A DNA stretch of 64,000 nt. It comes from Ornithinimicrobium avium (GTDB lineage Bacteria > Actinomycetota > Actinomycetes > Actinomycetales > Dermatophilaceae). The stretch spans positions 1 through 64,000 of the forward strand of contig NZ_CP031229.1 of assembly GCF_003351765.1 (NCBI RefSeq). Direction: 5' to 3'. A program made the position numbers and the translations under genes. Positions 26,622 to 35,312 of the stretch are shown here, in pieces. Numbering within the stretch: the stretch's first letter is position 1; the number at the start of each line of letters is the position of its first letter. Below the pieces are notes generated by a model. That model was not told where the DNA came from, made no database searches, and saw nothing but the letters and a program-made list of their open reading frames with translations.

Positions 26622-26625
<4 letters not shown>
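25501..26625 (-). CDS. asd: Aspartate-semialdehyde dehydrogenase
   Basis: 374 residues from ATG 26625. The NADP-binding GATGQVGG is at 21-28, the catalytic cysteine is C156 in NPNCTTMA, and the later conserved motif VPVFTGHSLALHAEF includes the catalytic-region histidine. It reduces beta-aspartyl phosphate to aspartate semialdehyde, the shared precursor of lysine, methionine, threonine and diaminopimelate. Its start overlaps the lysC stop (ATGA), so translation is coupled. A second ATG nine bases downstream (MTHETAY) is an alternative start. Confidence 0.95.
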
Positions 26626-27893
<1,268 letters not shown>

Positions 27894-28257
27894 GGAGCTT
27901 CCTGGTGGCAGGGCTTGGGTGGGCACGGGAGACGGCGGTGTCGGAAACCCCGGATGGCAGACCAGTGTAGGGGTGGCGGCAGACCCGGTTGACGTCGGGG
28001 AAGCGCGCCGGGGTGCGCAGACGATCCGCGACACGCCGAAACCTGCTCTCGCCTTCGTACAGGCTTTCGATCTACTGTTGTCCACATGGCGCCTCCCGCA
28101 GCGCCCGTCGTCCACAGCCTCCAGGTGGTCGACCGGGTCTGTCGGTGGCGGCGCCTAGCGTCTGATCGGACACGGAGACAGACGTCCTCGCAACGGGGGC
28201 GACGACCGGAGGTCGGTCGAAGGTAGGCGCGCCCATCACGAGACGAAGGAGCAGACG
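27894..28257. other. Divergent intergenic region lysC / recA
   Basis: This 364-base stretch separates the two divergent operons and no gene was accepted in it. On the minus strand, TACACT (complement of 27964-27969) is a likely -10 box for lysC-asd, about 70 bases before the lysC start. On the plus strand the RecA-independent promoter motif lies at 28140-28161. Neither a lysine riboswitch-like structure nor an actinobacterial SOS box (TCGAAC-N4-GTTCGA) was seen. Confidence 0.5.
28140..28161 (+). promoter_or_regulatory. RecA-independent (RecA-NDp / PafBC-type) promoter of recA
   Basis: TGTCGGTG (28140-28147), eight bases, then TAGCGT (28156-28161) fits the consensus TGTCRGTG-N8-TANNNT exactly. 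In mycobacteria this motif drives RecA-independent DNA damage induction through PafBC, and earlier work linked it to the ClgR-like ClpR. It is 96 bases before the recA ATG. No LexA box was found nearby, so this may be the main damage-responsive promoter. Confidence 0.75.
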
Positions 28258-29367
28258 ATGGCTCAGAGCAAGACAGCCCAGACGGCCGCGACACGGGGAG
28301 CGGCGGGCAGCGACAAGCTGCGGTCGCTCGATGCCGTCATGGCGCAGATCGAGAAGCAGCACGGCAAGGGCTCGATCATGCGGCTGGGGGACGAGGACCG
28401 GCCGCCGATCCAGGTGATCCCGACCGGGGCGATCGCGCTCGACGTCGCGCTCGGCGTCGGCGGTCTCCCGCGCGGTCGCGTGGTGGAGATCTACGGTCCG
28501 GAGTCCAGCGGCAAGACCACCGTCGCTCTGCACGCCGTCGCCAACGCCCAGCGTGCCGGCGGCATCGCCGCCTTCATCGACGCCGAGCACGCGCTCGACC
28601 CGGAGTACGCCAAGAATCTCGGGGTGGACACCGACGCGCTGCTGGTCAGCCAGCCGGACACGGGCGAGCAGGCGCTGGAGATCGCGGACATGCTGATCCG
28701 CTCCGGCGCGCTGGACATCGTCGTCATCGACTCGGTGGCGGCGCTGGTCCCGCGGGCGGAGATCGAGGGCGAGATGGGCGACAGCCACGTCGGTCTCCAG
28801 GCGCGACTGATGTCGCAGGCCCTGCGCAAGATCACCGGGGCGCTGAGCACGACCGGCACGACCGCGATCTTCATCAACCAGCTGCGCGAGAAGATCGGCG
28901 TCATGTTCGGCAGTCCGGAGACGACCACGGGCGGCAAGGCGCTGAAGTTCTACGCCTCGGTGCGCATCGACGTGCGCCGTATCGAGACGCTGAAGGACGG
29001 CACGGACGCGGTCGGCAACCGCACGCGCGCCAAGATCGTCAAGAACAAGGTGTCCCCGCCGTTCAAGCTGGCGGAGTTCGACATCCTCTACGGGCAGGGC
29101 ATCTCCCGCGAGGGCGGGCTGATCGACATGGGCGTGGAGCACGGCTTCGTGCGCAAGTCCGGCGCCTGGTACACCTACGAGGGCGACCAGATGGGGCAGG
29201 GCAAGGAGAACGCCCGCCAGTTCCTCAAGGACAACCCCGACCTCGCCGACGAGATCGACAGCAAGATCAAGACCAAGCTCGGCATCGGCGTCCCCCGCCC
29301 TGCAGCCGCCGACGACCTCCCGGCCGGGGTGGACCCGGTCACCGGTGAGGTCTCGGTCGACTTCTGA
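28258..29367 (+). CDS. recA: Recombinase RecA
   Basis: 369 residues from ATG 28258, with AGGAG at 28247-28251. Walker A GPESSGKT is at 80-87; the L1/L2 region includes VPRAEIEGEMGDSHVG and FINQLREKIGVMFG. It forms the strand-exchange filament and the LexA co-protease. No intein interrupts it, unlike in some mycobacteria. The N-terminal 25 residues are more polar than in E. coli. The stop overlaps the recX ATG (TGATG), so the two are coupled. Confidence 0.98.
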   Translation: MAQSKTAQTAATRGAAGSDKLRSLDAVMAQIEKQHGKGSIMRLGDEDRPPIQVIPTGAIALDVALGVGGLPRGRVVEIYGPESSGKTTVALHAVANAQRAGGIAAFIDAEHALDPEYAKNLGVDTDALLVSQPDTGEQALEIADMLIRSGALDIVVIDSVAALVPRAEIEGEMGDSHVGLQARLMSQALRKITGALSTTGTTAIFINQLREKIGVMFGSPETTTGGKALKFYASVRIDVRRIETLKDGTDAVGNRTRAKIVKNKVSPPFKLAEFDILYGQGISREGGLIDMGVEHGFVRKSGAWYTYEGDQMGQGKENARQFLKDNPDLADEIDSKIKTKLGIGVPRPAAADDLPAGVDPVTGEVSVDF

Positions 29368-30035
29368 TGGCCGCCGACGCCGAGCGGCTGGACGCGGCGC
29401 GCGAAGCACTGGCGGCGGCGGAGGCCGCCGCCAGTGCCTCCGGGCTCCGGCCCGCCGAGGAGAAGCGACGAGGCGGACGAGAGCCGGACGGCGCAAGTTC
29501 AGGCGGCGGACCGCCGGGTAGGGGGCTCATCGGCGCTGGACGTCCCGGAGAGCCGGACCCGCACGACGTCGCCCGGCGTAGCGTGCTCCGTCAGCTGGCG
29601 ATGGGGCCGCGCACGCGCAAGCAGCTGGAGGACAAGCTGCGCGACCGTGGCACGGCTCCCGACGTCGCGGCGCGGGTGCTCGACCGGATGGGCGAGGTCG
29701 GCCTGGTCGACGACGAGGCGTACGCCGAGATGTTCGTCCGCTCCCAGCAGGAGACCAAAGGGCTGGCCGCCAGTGCCCTGCGGCACGAGCTGCGCCGCAA
29801 GGGGGTCGCCGACGAGCTCGTCGACGCCGTGCTGGACGAGGTCGACCCCGAGCGCGAGAAGGACCAGGCGCGGGCTCTGGTCACGCGGCGGCTGCGGACC
29901 ATGCGCGGCCTGGACCGGGAGGTCCAGACCCGCAGGCTGGCGGCCTACCTGGCCCGAAAGGGCTACGGCTCGTCGGTGTCCTACCAGGTGGTGCGCGAGG
30001 CGCTCGACTCCCTGCCCGAGCACAGCCGGGACTGA
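29367..30035 (+). CDS. recX: Regulatory protein RecX
   Basis: 222 residues from ATG 29367, overlapping the recA stop. The three-helix RecX repeats begin near residue 65 (ARRSVLRQLAMGPRTRKQLE) and include GEVGLVDDEAYAEMFVRSQQ. A 60-residue Ala/Gly/Arg-rich N-terminal extension precedes the domain and is of low complexity. RecX binds and restrains the RecA filament. It is convergent with the ABC uptake operon that follows, with only 25 bases between the stops. Confidence 0.93.
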   Translation: MAADAERLDAAREALAAAEAAASASGLRPAEEKRRGGREPDGASSGGGPPGRGLIGAGRPGEPDPHDVARRSVLRQLAMGPRTRKQLEDKLRDRGTAPDVAARVLDRMGEVGLVDDEAYAEMFVRSQQETKGLAASALRHELRRKGVADELVDAVLDEVDPEREKDQARALVTRRLRTMRGLDREVQTRRLAAYLARKGYGSSVSYQVVREALDSLPEHSRD

Positions 30036-30060
30036 GCCCGCGACCGGCTGTGCCGGCCGG

Positions 30061-30894
30061 TCAGTGCTCGTCCTCGCGGATCGCCTCGCTGATGCGGTCG
30101 CGCAGCTGTGTGTACTCCGGGACCGAGCGCAGCTCGTCCAGCAGCAGCCGGTCGTAGTGCGAGGAGATCTGCACCGGCTGGTCCATCACGACACGGCCGG
30201 GGCGGGGCGACATCACGATGACCCGGTCGCCGAGGAAGACCGCCTCGTCGACCGAGTGCGTGATGAAGAAGATCGTCTTCTTCTTCTGCCGCGCGATCGT
30301 GAGCAGCTCGTTCTGCAGCCGGTGCCGGGTGATGGCGTCGAGGGCGCCGAACGGCTCGTCCATCAGGATGATGCCCGGGTCCGTGGCCAGGACCCGGGCG
30401 ATCTGGCAGCGCTGCTGCATACCGCCGGAGAGCTCGTAGGGCTTGGCGTCCATGAACTTGACGAGCCCGACCAGGTCCAGCGCCTCCTCGGCCGCGGCGC
30501 GGCGTTCCGCCGCCGGCGTGCCGCGGAAGCGCAGGCCCAGCTCGACGTTCTTGCGGACGGTGAGCCAGGGGTAGAGGTTGGCCTGCTGGAAGACGACGCC
30601 GCGCTGGGCACCGGGGCCCCGCACCGGCTCCCCGCCGGCCAGGACCTGACCGCCGGTGGGCCGCAGGAAACCGGCGATCGCCTTGAGCAGCGTGGTCTTG
30701 CCGCACCCGGAGGGACCCACGACGCACACGAACTGGCCCGCCGGGATCTGCACCGAGGTGTCGGCCACCGCGTGCACGACCTCGCCGGCGTCGGTGATGT
30801 AGCGGTGGGAGAGGTGGTCCAGGGTGATCCCCACCCCGGAGGACACCGCTGCCTGCGATGGCTGCGGGGCGCCGCCCTGCGCCGGGACGCTCAC
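30061..30894 (-). CDS. ABC transporter ATP-binding protein (nitrate/sulfonate/taurine type)
   Basis: 277 residues from GTG 30894, overlapping the stop of the binding-protein gene (GTGA). Walker A GPSGCGKTT, Q-loop region VFQQANLYPWLTV, signature LSGGMQQR and Walker B ILMDEPFGALD are all present, as in TauB/SsuB proteins. A 25-residue disordered N-terminal tail precedes the domain. It powers the permease and lipoprotein encoded upstream in the same operon. Substrate is inferred as an organosulfonate, nitrate or similar compound. Confidence 0.9.
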   Translation of the reverse strand: MSVPAQGGAPQPSQAAVSSGVGITLDHLSHRYITDAGEVVHAVADTSVQIPAGQFVCVVGPSGCGKTTLLKAIAGFLRPTGGQVLAGGEPVRGPGAQRGVVFQQANLYPWLTVRKNVELGLRFRGTPAAERRAAAEEALDLVGLVKFMDAKPYELSGGMQQRCQIARVLATDPGIILMDEPFGALDAITRHRLQNELLTIARQKKKTIFFITHSVDEAVFLGDRVIVMSPRPGRVVMDQPVQISSHYDRLLLDELRSVPEYTQLRDRISEAIREDEH

Positions 30895-31997
30895 TGTCCG
30901 ACCTCCTCCAGGGCGGTGGAGTAGACGCCGTCGGCGTAGTGCTGGGGGTCGGCCACCTCGTCGATCTCGCCCTGCTCGGCCAGGAACGTGGCGGTCTCGG
31001 ACAGCACGTCGGCCATCTCCTGGCCGCCGTAGTAGTCGGCCAGCTGCGTCTTGGCGTCGGGGTAGGTGTAGCCCTTGAACTGCTGGAGCACCTGGTCCGG
31101 CGTGATCCCGAGCTCGGCCGCGACCGGGACGGCGGCCTCCTGCGGGTGCTGCTGGATCTGGGTGCTCGCATAGTCCTGGATGCGGGTCCACATGACCATG
31201 AACGCGGGGTTGGCCTCGATGAAGTCCCGCTTGGCGATGGCCAGGTCGAAGGTGGCGAAGCCCAGGGCGGCGGCGTCGGCGTTGGACATGATGCGCGTGG
31301 CACCGTCGTCGAGCAGCTGGGTCAGGGTCGGCGCCCAGGTCCAGGCCGCGTCCACCTCGCCCCGGTCGAAGGCGGCGACGATCGCGTCGGGGGAGAGGTT
31401 GACCAGGTCCACCTGCCCGGTCATGCCCTCGTCGCCCAGCACCTTCAGCAGGGAGAAGTGCGCGGTCGAGGAGAACGGCACCGCCACCTTCTTGCCCTTC
31501 AGGCCGGCCAGGTCGGTGATGCTCGGGTCCTTGACGACCAGCGACTCCGCCTCACCGATGACGTCGAAGATGTAGACGGTCTGCACGTCGATGTCCAGGG
31601 GCGCCGACATCGCCTTGACCGAGGGGCTCGACCCCGCCAGGCCGATGTCGACCGAGTTGGAGCCGAAGCCCTGGATCGCCGCACCGCCGGACTCGAAGTT
31701 GATCCAGCTGATGTCCGCGTTCGGCATGCAGGCCTCCAGCAGGCCTTCCTGCTTCACCAGCAGGTCGCCGTTGGGGATGCTCTGGTAGTCGATCCGTACC
31801 GTGGTCTCGATGCTCTCATCGGGCTCGCCGACGGGGCAGTCCGAGGTCGCGGCCGTCGAGCCCCCGTCCCCGTCGCCGGCGTCCCCGGCGGGGGCCTCGG
31901 CCTTGCCCGCGCCGCACGCGGACAGCGCGGTCACGGAGGCCAGGAGGGCCGCCAGGGTCAGGGTCCGCGTGCGGCGGGTGCTGGTCCGGGTGGTCAT
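30891..31997 (-). CDS. ABC transporter substrate-binding lipoprotein (taurine-type)
   Basis: 368 residues from ATG 31997. The signal peptide ends in a lipobox LSAC with the lipid-modified cysteine at about residue 28, then a Gly/Asp/Ala-rich linker. The mature part shows the NMT1/TauA-like pattern: IDYQSIPNGDLLVKQEGLLE, GSNSVDIGLAGSSPSV, LAGLKGKKVAVPFSSTAH and FDRGEVDAAWTWAPT. It captures the substrate outside the membrane. It lies between permease and ATPase genes. TauA-like proteins bind sulfonates, but the pocket cannot be read for certain. Confidence 0.9.
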   Translation of the reverse strand: MTTRTSTRRTRTLTLAALLASVTALSACGAGKAEAPAGDAGDGDGGSTAATSDCPVGEPDESIETTVRIDYQSIPNGDLLVKQEGLLEACMPNADISWINFESGGAAIQGFGSNSVDIGLAGSSPSVKAMSAPLDIDVQTVYIFDVIGEAESLVVKDPSITDLAGLKGKKVAVPFSSTAHFSLLKVLGDEGMTGQVDLVNLSPDAIVAAFDRGEVDAAWTWAPTLTQLLDDGATRIMSNADAAALGFATFDLAIAKRDFIEANPAFMVMWTRIQDYASTQIQQHPQEAAVPVAAELGITPDQVLQQFKGYTYPDAKTQLADYYGGQEMADVLSETATFLAEQGEIDEVADPQHYADGVYSTALEEVGQ

Positions 31998-32088
31998 GGG
32001 TGGTTCTCCTTGGTCGGTGTGCGATCGGTCTGGTGTGGTCGGGGGGAGGTGAGGTATGGCGTCGCGCGGGTGGGGGAGATGGTCGGGG

Positions 32089-33006
32089 TCAGGCCCTGCC
32101 CTGCCAGGGCACGAGAACCTCGCCCAGCCGCTTGATGGCGGAGTCCAGCGCGATAGCCGCCAGCCCGATGACGATGATGCAGGCGATCACCAACGGGGTG
32201 CGCAGCTGGACACCGGCCTGGTAGGCCAGGCCGCCGATGCCGGGCAGTCCGTTCTGCAGCTCGGCGGCGACCACCGTGGTCCAGGCGAAGCCGACCGCGA
32301 TGCGCACGCCGTTGATGATGTCGGGCAGGGCTGAGGGCAGCACCACCTGGGTGGCGACCTGCAGCCGGCTGGCTCCCAGCGAGCGTGCCGCGTGGATCCG
32401 GTCCTCCCGGTTGTTGCGGATCCCGTTGATCGTCGCGATGACGATCGGCGGGAAGGCCGCCAGGAACAGCAGCCAGTACTTCGACAGGTCACCGATGCCG
32501 AACCACACGATGAGCAGTCCCAGGTAGCCCAGCGGCGGCAGCGAACGGATGAAGTTCAGGTAGGGCTCCACCGCCACCCGGACCCACCGGATGCTGCCCA
32601 TCAGGAAGCCCACGACCGGACCCAGGACGACGGCCGCGCCCACCCCGACCGCCATCCGCTGCAGCGAGGCCAGCAGGTGGCCCCACAGGTAGTAACCCTG
32701 CTCCCCGCAGACGATCCGTTCGGAGTCGGCGCTGATCGGTCGGCACCGGTTGGCGTCGACGAAGGCGTCCCACACCGCGCCCGGACCGGGCAGGTAGAGG
32801 GGCCGCACCAGCTCGGCCCTGGCCACCGCCCACCACACCACCATCAGCACGGCGAAGACACCCACCTGCAGCCCGAGGGCGAAGGTGCGGTCCCAGCGGC
32901 GCCGGGAGCGGTGGTGCGTCGAGACAGCCCGGGAGCGTCGCTCCTCCTGCTCGGCGTCCAGCTCCGGCGGCGGCTGTGGGCTCAGTTCTGGATCTGCCGT
33001 CGAGAT
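32089..33006 (-). CDS. ABC transporter permease (taurine/nitrate type) with uncertain start
   Basis: The family core has about six helices and the EAA loop (HAARSLGASRLQVATQVVLP). The first canonical start, GTG 32865, would begin inside the first membrane helix (VGVFAVLMVVWW). The open frame continues upstream through a charged segment (ELDAEQEERRSRAVSTHHRS, RRRWDRTFALGLQ) to ISTADPELS. At that point an ATC codon (33006-33004) takes the place where an ATG would be expected, seven bases after GGAAGGG. I give the extended frame. It may start at ATC, or the ATG may have been lost. It is first in the uptake operon. Confidence 0.7.
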   Translation of the reverse strand: MSTADPELSPQPPPELDAEQEERRSRAVSTHHRSRRRWDRTFALGLQVGVFAVLMVVWWAVARAELVRPLYLPGPGAVWDAFVDANRCRPISADSERIVCGEQGYYLWGHLLASLQRMAVGVGAAVVLGPVVGFLMGSIRWVRVAVEPYLNFIRSLPPLGYLGLLIVWFGIGDLSKYWLLFLAAFPPIVIATINGIRNNREDRIHAARSLGASRLQVATQVVLPSALPDIINGVRIAVGFAWTTVVAAELQNGLPGIGGLAYQAGVQLRTPLVIACIIVIGLAAIALDSAIKRLGEVLVPWQGRA

Positions 33007-33044
33007 GGCAACGCCCTTCCGTTCTGCAACGTCGGTCGCCGGAC

Positions 33045-33050
33045 AGAGTA
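33045..33050 (-). promoter_or_regulatory. Likely -10 box of the ABC uptake operon
   Basis: TACTCT (complement of 33045-33050) lies about 40 bases before the ATC 33006 of the permease gene on the minus strand. A clear -35 box is not seen. The placement supports the long reading of the permease gene over the GTG at 32865. Confidence 0.3.
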
Positions 33051-33103
33051 GACCCCTCCGGTGGGTACCTGCCGCATCTCGGTCGGCCGGAGAAGGTCTC
33101 CGG

Positions 33104-33676
33104 CTACTCGTCCTCGTGGGGGACGGGCTCGTCGGAGGGCTGCCACTCGACCTCGGTCAGCTCGTCCGCGTCGTCGATGTCGACGTAGTGCATGGCCGAC
33201 TCCTCGGCGGTGTCCCAGCTCGTGGCGGACCCCTCGTTGGCGACCATCTCGGCATCGATGTCCTCGGTCAGGCCCTCGTCCGGGGCGACGATGCGGCCCA
33301 CCCGCCGCGGCGTGTCGTCCTCCTCGCGCAGCTGGGCCCGGATCTCCTCCACGTCGTCACCGCTCATCATGCCGTCGTCCTTCTCCCCGTCGTCCATAGC
33401 GTCCGACCACCCGGCCTCGTCGTGCGGGGCCCCGTAGGCCGTGTAGGGATCCGGCAGCTCCTGCCGGATGCGCTGGTCGATCGTCTCACCGTCGGCCTGC
33501 TCGCGCGCGGTGACGCCGAACGCGGTCGAGCCGTGGAACCGGTCGGGCGTCCGGTAGCCACGGTCCAGGGGGTCGCCGTCACCGTCCAGCGTGTCCGCCG
33601 AGGACAGCTGGTCCTCCGGGTCGACGCTGTAGACGCCGAGGTCGTCGCCGATGGTCTCGCGGTCGTTGGGGATCAT
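33104..33676 (-). CDS. DUF5709 protein
   Basis: 190 residues from ATG 33676, with a GTG codon directly before it and AAGGGAA upstream. It is strongly acidic. The family pattern is VDPEDQLSSADTLDGDGDPL, then DRGYRTPDR and GVTAREQADGETIDQRI. DUF5709 proteins are actinobacterial, soluble and uncharacterised, and are often encoded near miaB or recA. It is divergent from miaB with 88 bases between starts. No membrane segment is seen. Confidence 0.8.
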   Translation of the reverse strand: MIPNDRETIGDDLGVYSVDPEDQLSSADTLDGDGDPLDRGYRTPDRFHGSTAFGVTAREQADGETIDQRIRQELPDPYTAYGAPHDEAGWSDAMDDGEKDDGMMSGDDVEEIRAQLREEDDTPRRVGRIVAPDEGLTEDIDAEMVANEGSATSWDTAEESAMHYVDIDDADELTEVEWQPSDEPVPHEDE

Positions 33677-33748
33677 CACCGTTCCCTTCGCTGGCCGGCC
33701 CTCGCCGGGTGCCTCCATCGTACGTCGGGGCTACCTGCGCGTGCGGGC

Positions 33749-33754
33749 TACCCT
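33749..33754 (+). promoter_or_regulatory. -10 box of miaB
   Basis: TACCCT ends ten bases before the miaB ATG at 33765. The leader would be only a few bases long and holds GGAGGG at 33755-33760. Confidence 0.4.
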
Positions 33755-33764
33755 GGAGGGCGCG

Positions 33765-35297
33765 ATGGACACCACGACCAAGACCTACGACGTGCGCACC
33801 CACGGGTGCCAGATGAACGTGCACGACTCCGAGCGGCTCGCCGGACTCCTCGAGACGGCCGGCTACGTCGACCTGGCCAGCGTGCCCGAGGGCGAGCGGC
33901 CCGACGTCGCCGATGTCGTCGTCTTCAACACCTGCGCCGTGCGGGAGAATGCCGCCAACAAGCTCTACGGCAACCTGGGCCAGCTGCGCCCCGCCAAGGA
34001 GAAGAACCCCGACCTGCAGATCGCGGTGGGCGGCTGCCTGGCCCAGAAGGACCGCTCGAGCATCGTCGAGCGCGCGCCCTGGGTCGACGTCGTCTTCGGC
34101 ACCCACAACGTCGGCTCGCTGCCGGCGCTCCTGGACCGGGCCCGGCACAACAAGGCGGCCGAGGTGGAGATCCTGGAGTCCCTCGAGGTCTTCCCCTCCA
34201 CCCTGCCGACCCGCCGCGACTCCGCATACTCGGCATGGGTGTCGATCTCGGTGGGCTGCAACAACACCTGCACCTTCTGCATCGTGCCCAGCCTGCGCGG
34301 CAAGGAGAAGGACCGCCGCCCCGGCGAGATCCTGGCCGAGGTCGAGGCGCTCGTCGCCCAGGGCGTGGTCGAGATCACCCTTCTGGGACAGAACGTCAAC
34401 AGCTACGGCGTGGAGTTCGGCGACCGGCTCGCCTTCGGCAAGCTGCTGCGCGCGTGCGGCGAGGTCGAGGGCCTGGAGCGGGTGCGCTTCACCAGCCCGC
34501 ACCCGGCCGCCTTCACCGACGACGTGATCACCGCGATGGCGCAGACGCCCAACGTCATGCCGAGCCTGCACATGCCGCTGCAGTCGGGCTCCGACCGCGT
34601 GCTGCGGGCGATGCGCCGCTCCTACCGCAGCGCGAAGTTCCTCGGGATCCTCGACCGCGTCCGCGAACAGATCCCGGGCGCCGCGATCACCACCGACCTC
34701 ATCGTCGGCTTCCCGGGGGAGACGGAGGAGGACTTCCAGGACACCCTCGACGTGGTCCGCGCCTCGCGGTTCTCCAGCGCCTTCACCTTCCAGTACTCCA
34801 TCCGCCCCGGCACCCCTGCGGCCGAGATGGACGGTCAGGTGCCCAAGGAGGTCGTCCAGGAGCGCTTCGAGCGGCTCATCGAGCTCCAGGAGGAGGTCTC
34901 CTGGGCCGGCAACCGCGAGCTCGAGGGCCGCGAGGTCGAGGTGCTGGTCGCGCCCGGCGAGGGCCGCAAGGACGCCGAGACCGAGCGCCTGTCCGGCCGT
35001 GCCCGGGACAACCGCCTCGTCCACGTCGCGGTGCGCGCCGGTGCCGACCGGCCCCGGCCCGGTGACGTCGTGACCGTGGCGGTCACGTACGGCGCACCGC
35101 ACCACCTGATCGCCGACTCCGGCGTGCAGGGCGGGGTGTATGCCGTGCGCCGCACCCGCGGCGGCGACGCCTGGGAGGCGCTGCAGGAGGGGAGCGCCCC
35201 GGGTGCGACCCGCAAGCCCGCGGTGAGCCTGGGCATACCCACGGTCGGCGCGCCGCCGCGGCGCGAGGTGGCCGTGCCCGCCTGCGCGGTCGACTGA
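33765..35297 (+). CDS. miaB: tRNA-2-methylthio-N6-dimethylallyladenosine synthase MiaB
   Basis: 510 residues from ATG 33765. UPF0004 cysteines are in THGCQMN, NTCAVRE and GGCLAQKD. The radical SAM motif CNNTCTFC follows GCNNTC, then VPSLRGKEKDRRPGEIL. A TRAM domain is at the C-terminus. The enzyme methylthiolates i6A37 in tRNA. The last 60 residues are a variable extension. In many actinobacteria miaA and dapF follow; here a convergent peptidase gene does. It is a paralogue of rimO at 2690. Confidence 0.95.
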   Translation: MDTTTKTYDVRTHGCQMNVHDSERLAGLLETAGYVDLASVPEGERPDVADVVVFNTCAVRENAANKLYGNLGQLRPAKEKNPDLQIAVGGCLAQKDRSSIVERAPWVDVVFGTHNVGSLPALLDRARHNKAAEVEILESLEVFPSTLPTRRDSAYSAWVSISVGCNNTCTFCIVPSLRGKEKDRRPGEILAEVEALVAQGVVEITLLGQNVNSYGVEFGDRLAFGKLLRACGEVEGLERVRFTSPHPAAFTDDVITAMAQTPNVMPSLHMPLQSGSDRVLRAMRRSYRSAKFLGILDRVREQIPGAAITTDLIVGFPGETEEDFQDTLDVVRASRFSSAFTFQYSIRPGTPAAEMDGQVPKEVVQERFERLIELQEEVSWAGNRELEGREVEVLVAPGEGRKDAETERLSGRARDNRLVHVAVRAGADRPRPGDVVTVAVTYGAPHHLIADSGVQGGVYAVRRTRGGDAWEALQEGSAPGATRKPAVSLGIPTVGAPPRREVAVPACAVD

Positions 35298-35312
35298 GCT
35301 GCGGACCGACGG

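Noticed and set aside
27894..28120. Lysine riboswitch or other leader structure before lysC
   Set aside because: The leader from the likely -10 box is only about 65 bases long, too short for the known lysine riboswitch, and no matching pattern was seen.
28258..29367. Intein in recA
   Set aside because: The protein is of normal length and the Walker A and L2 regions are continuous.
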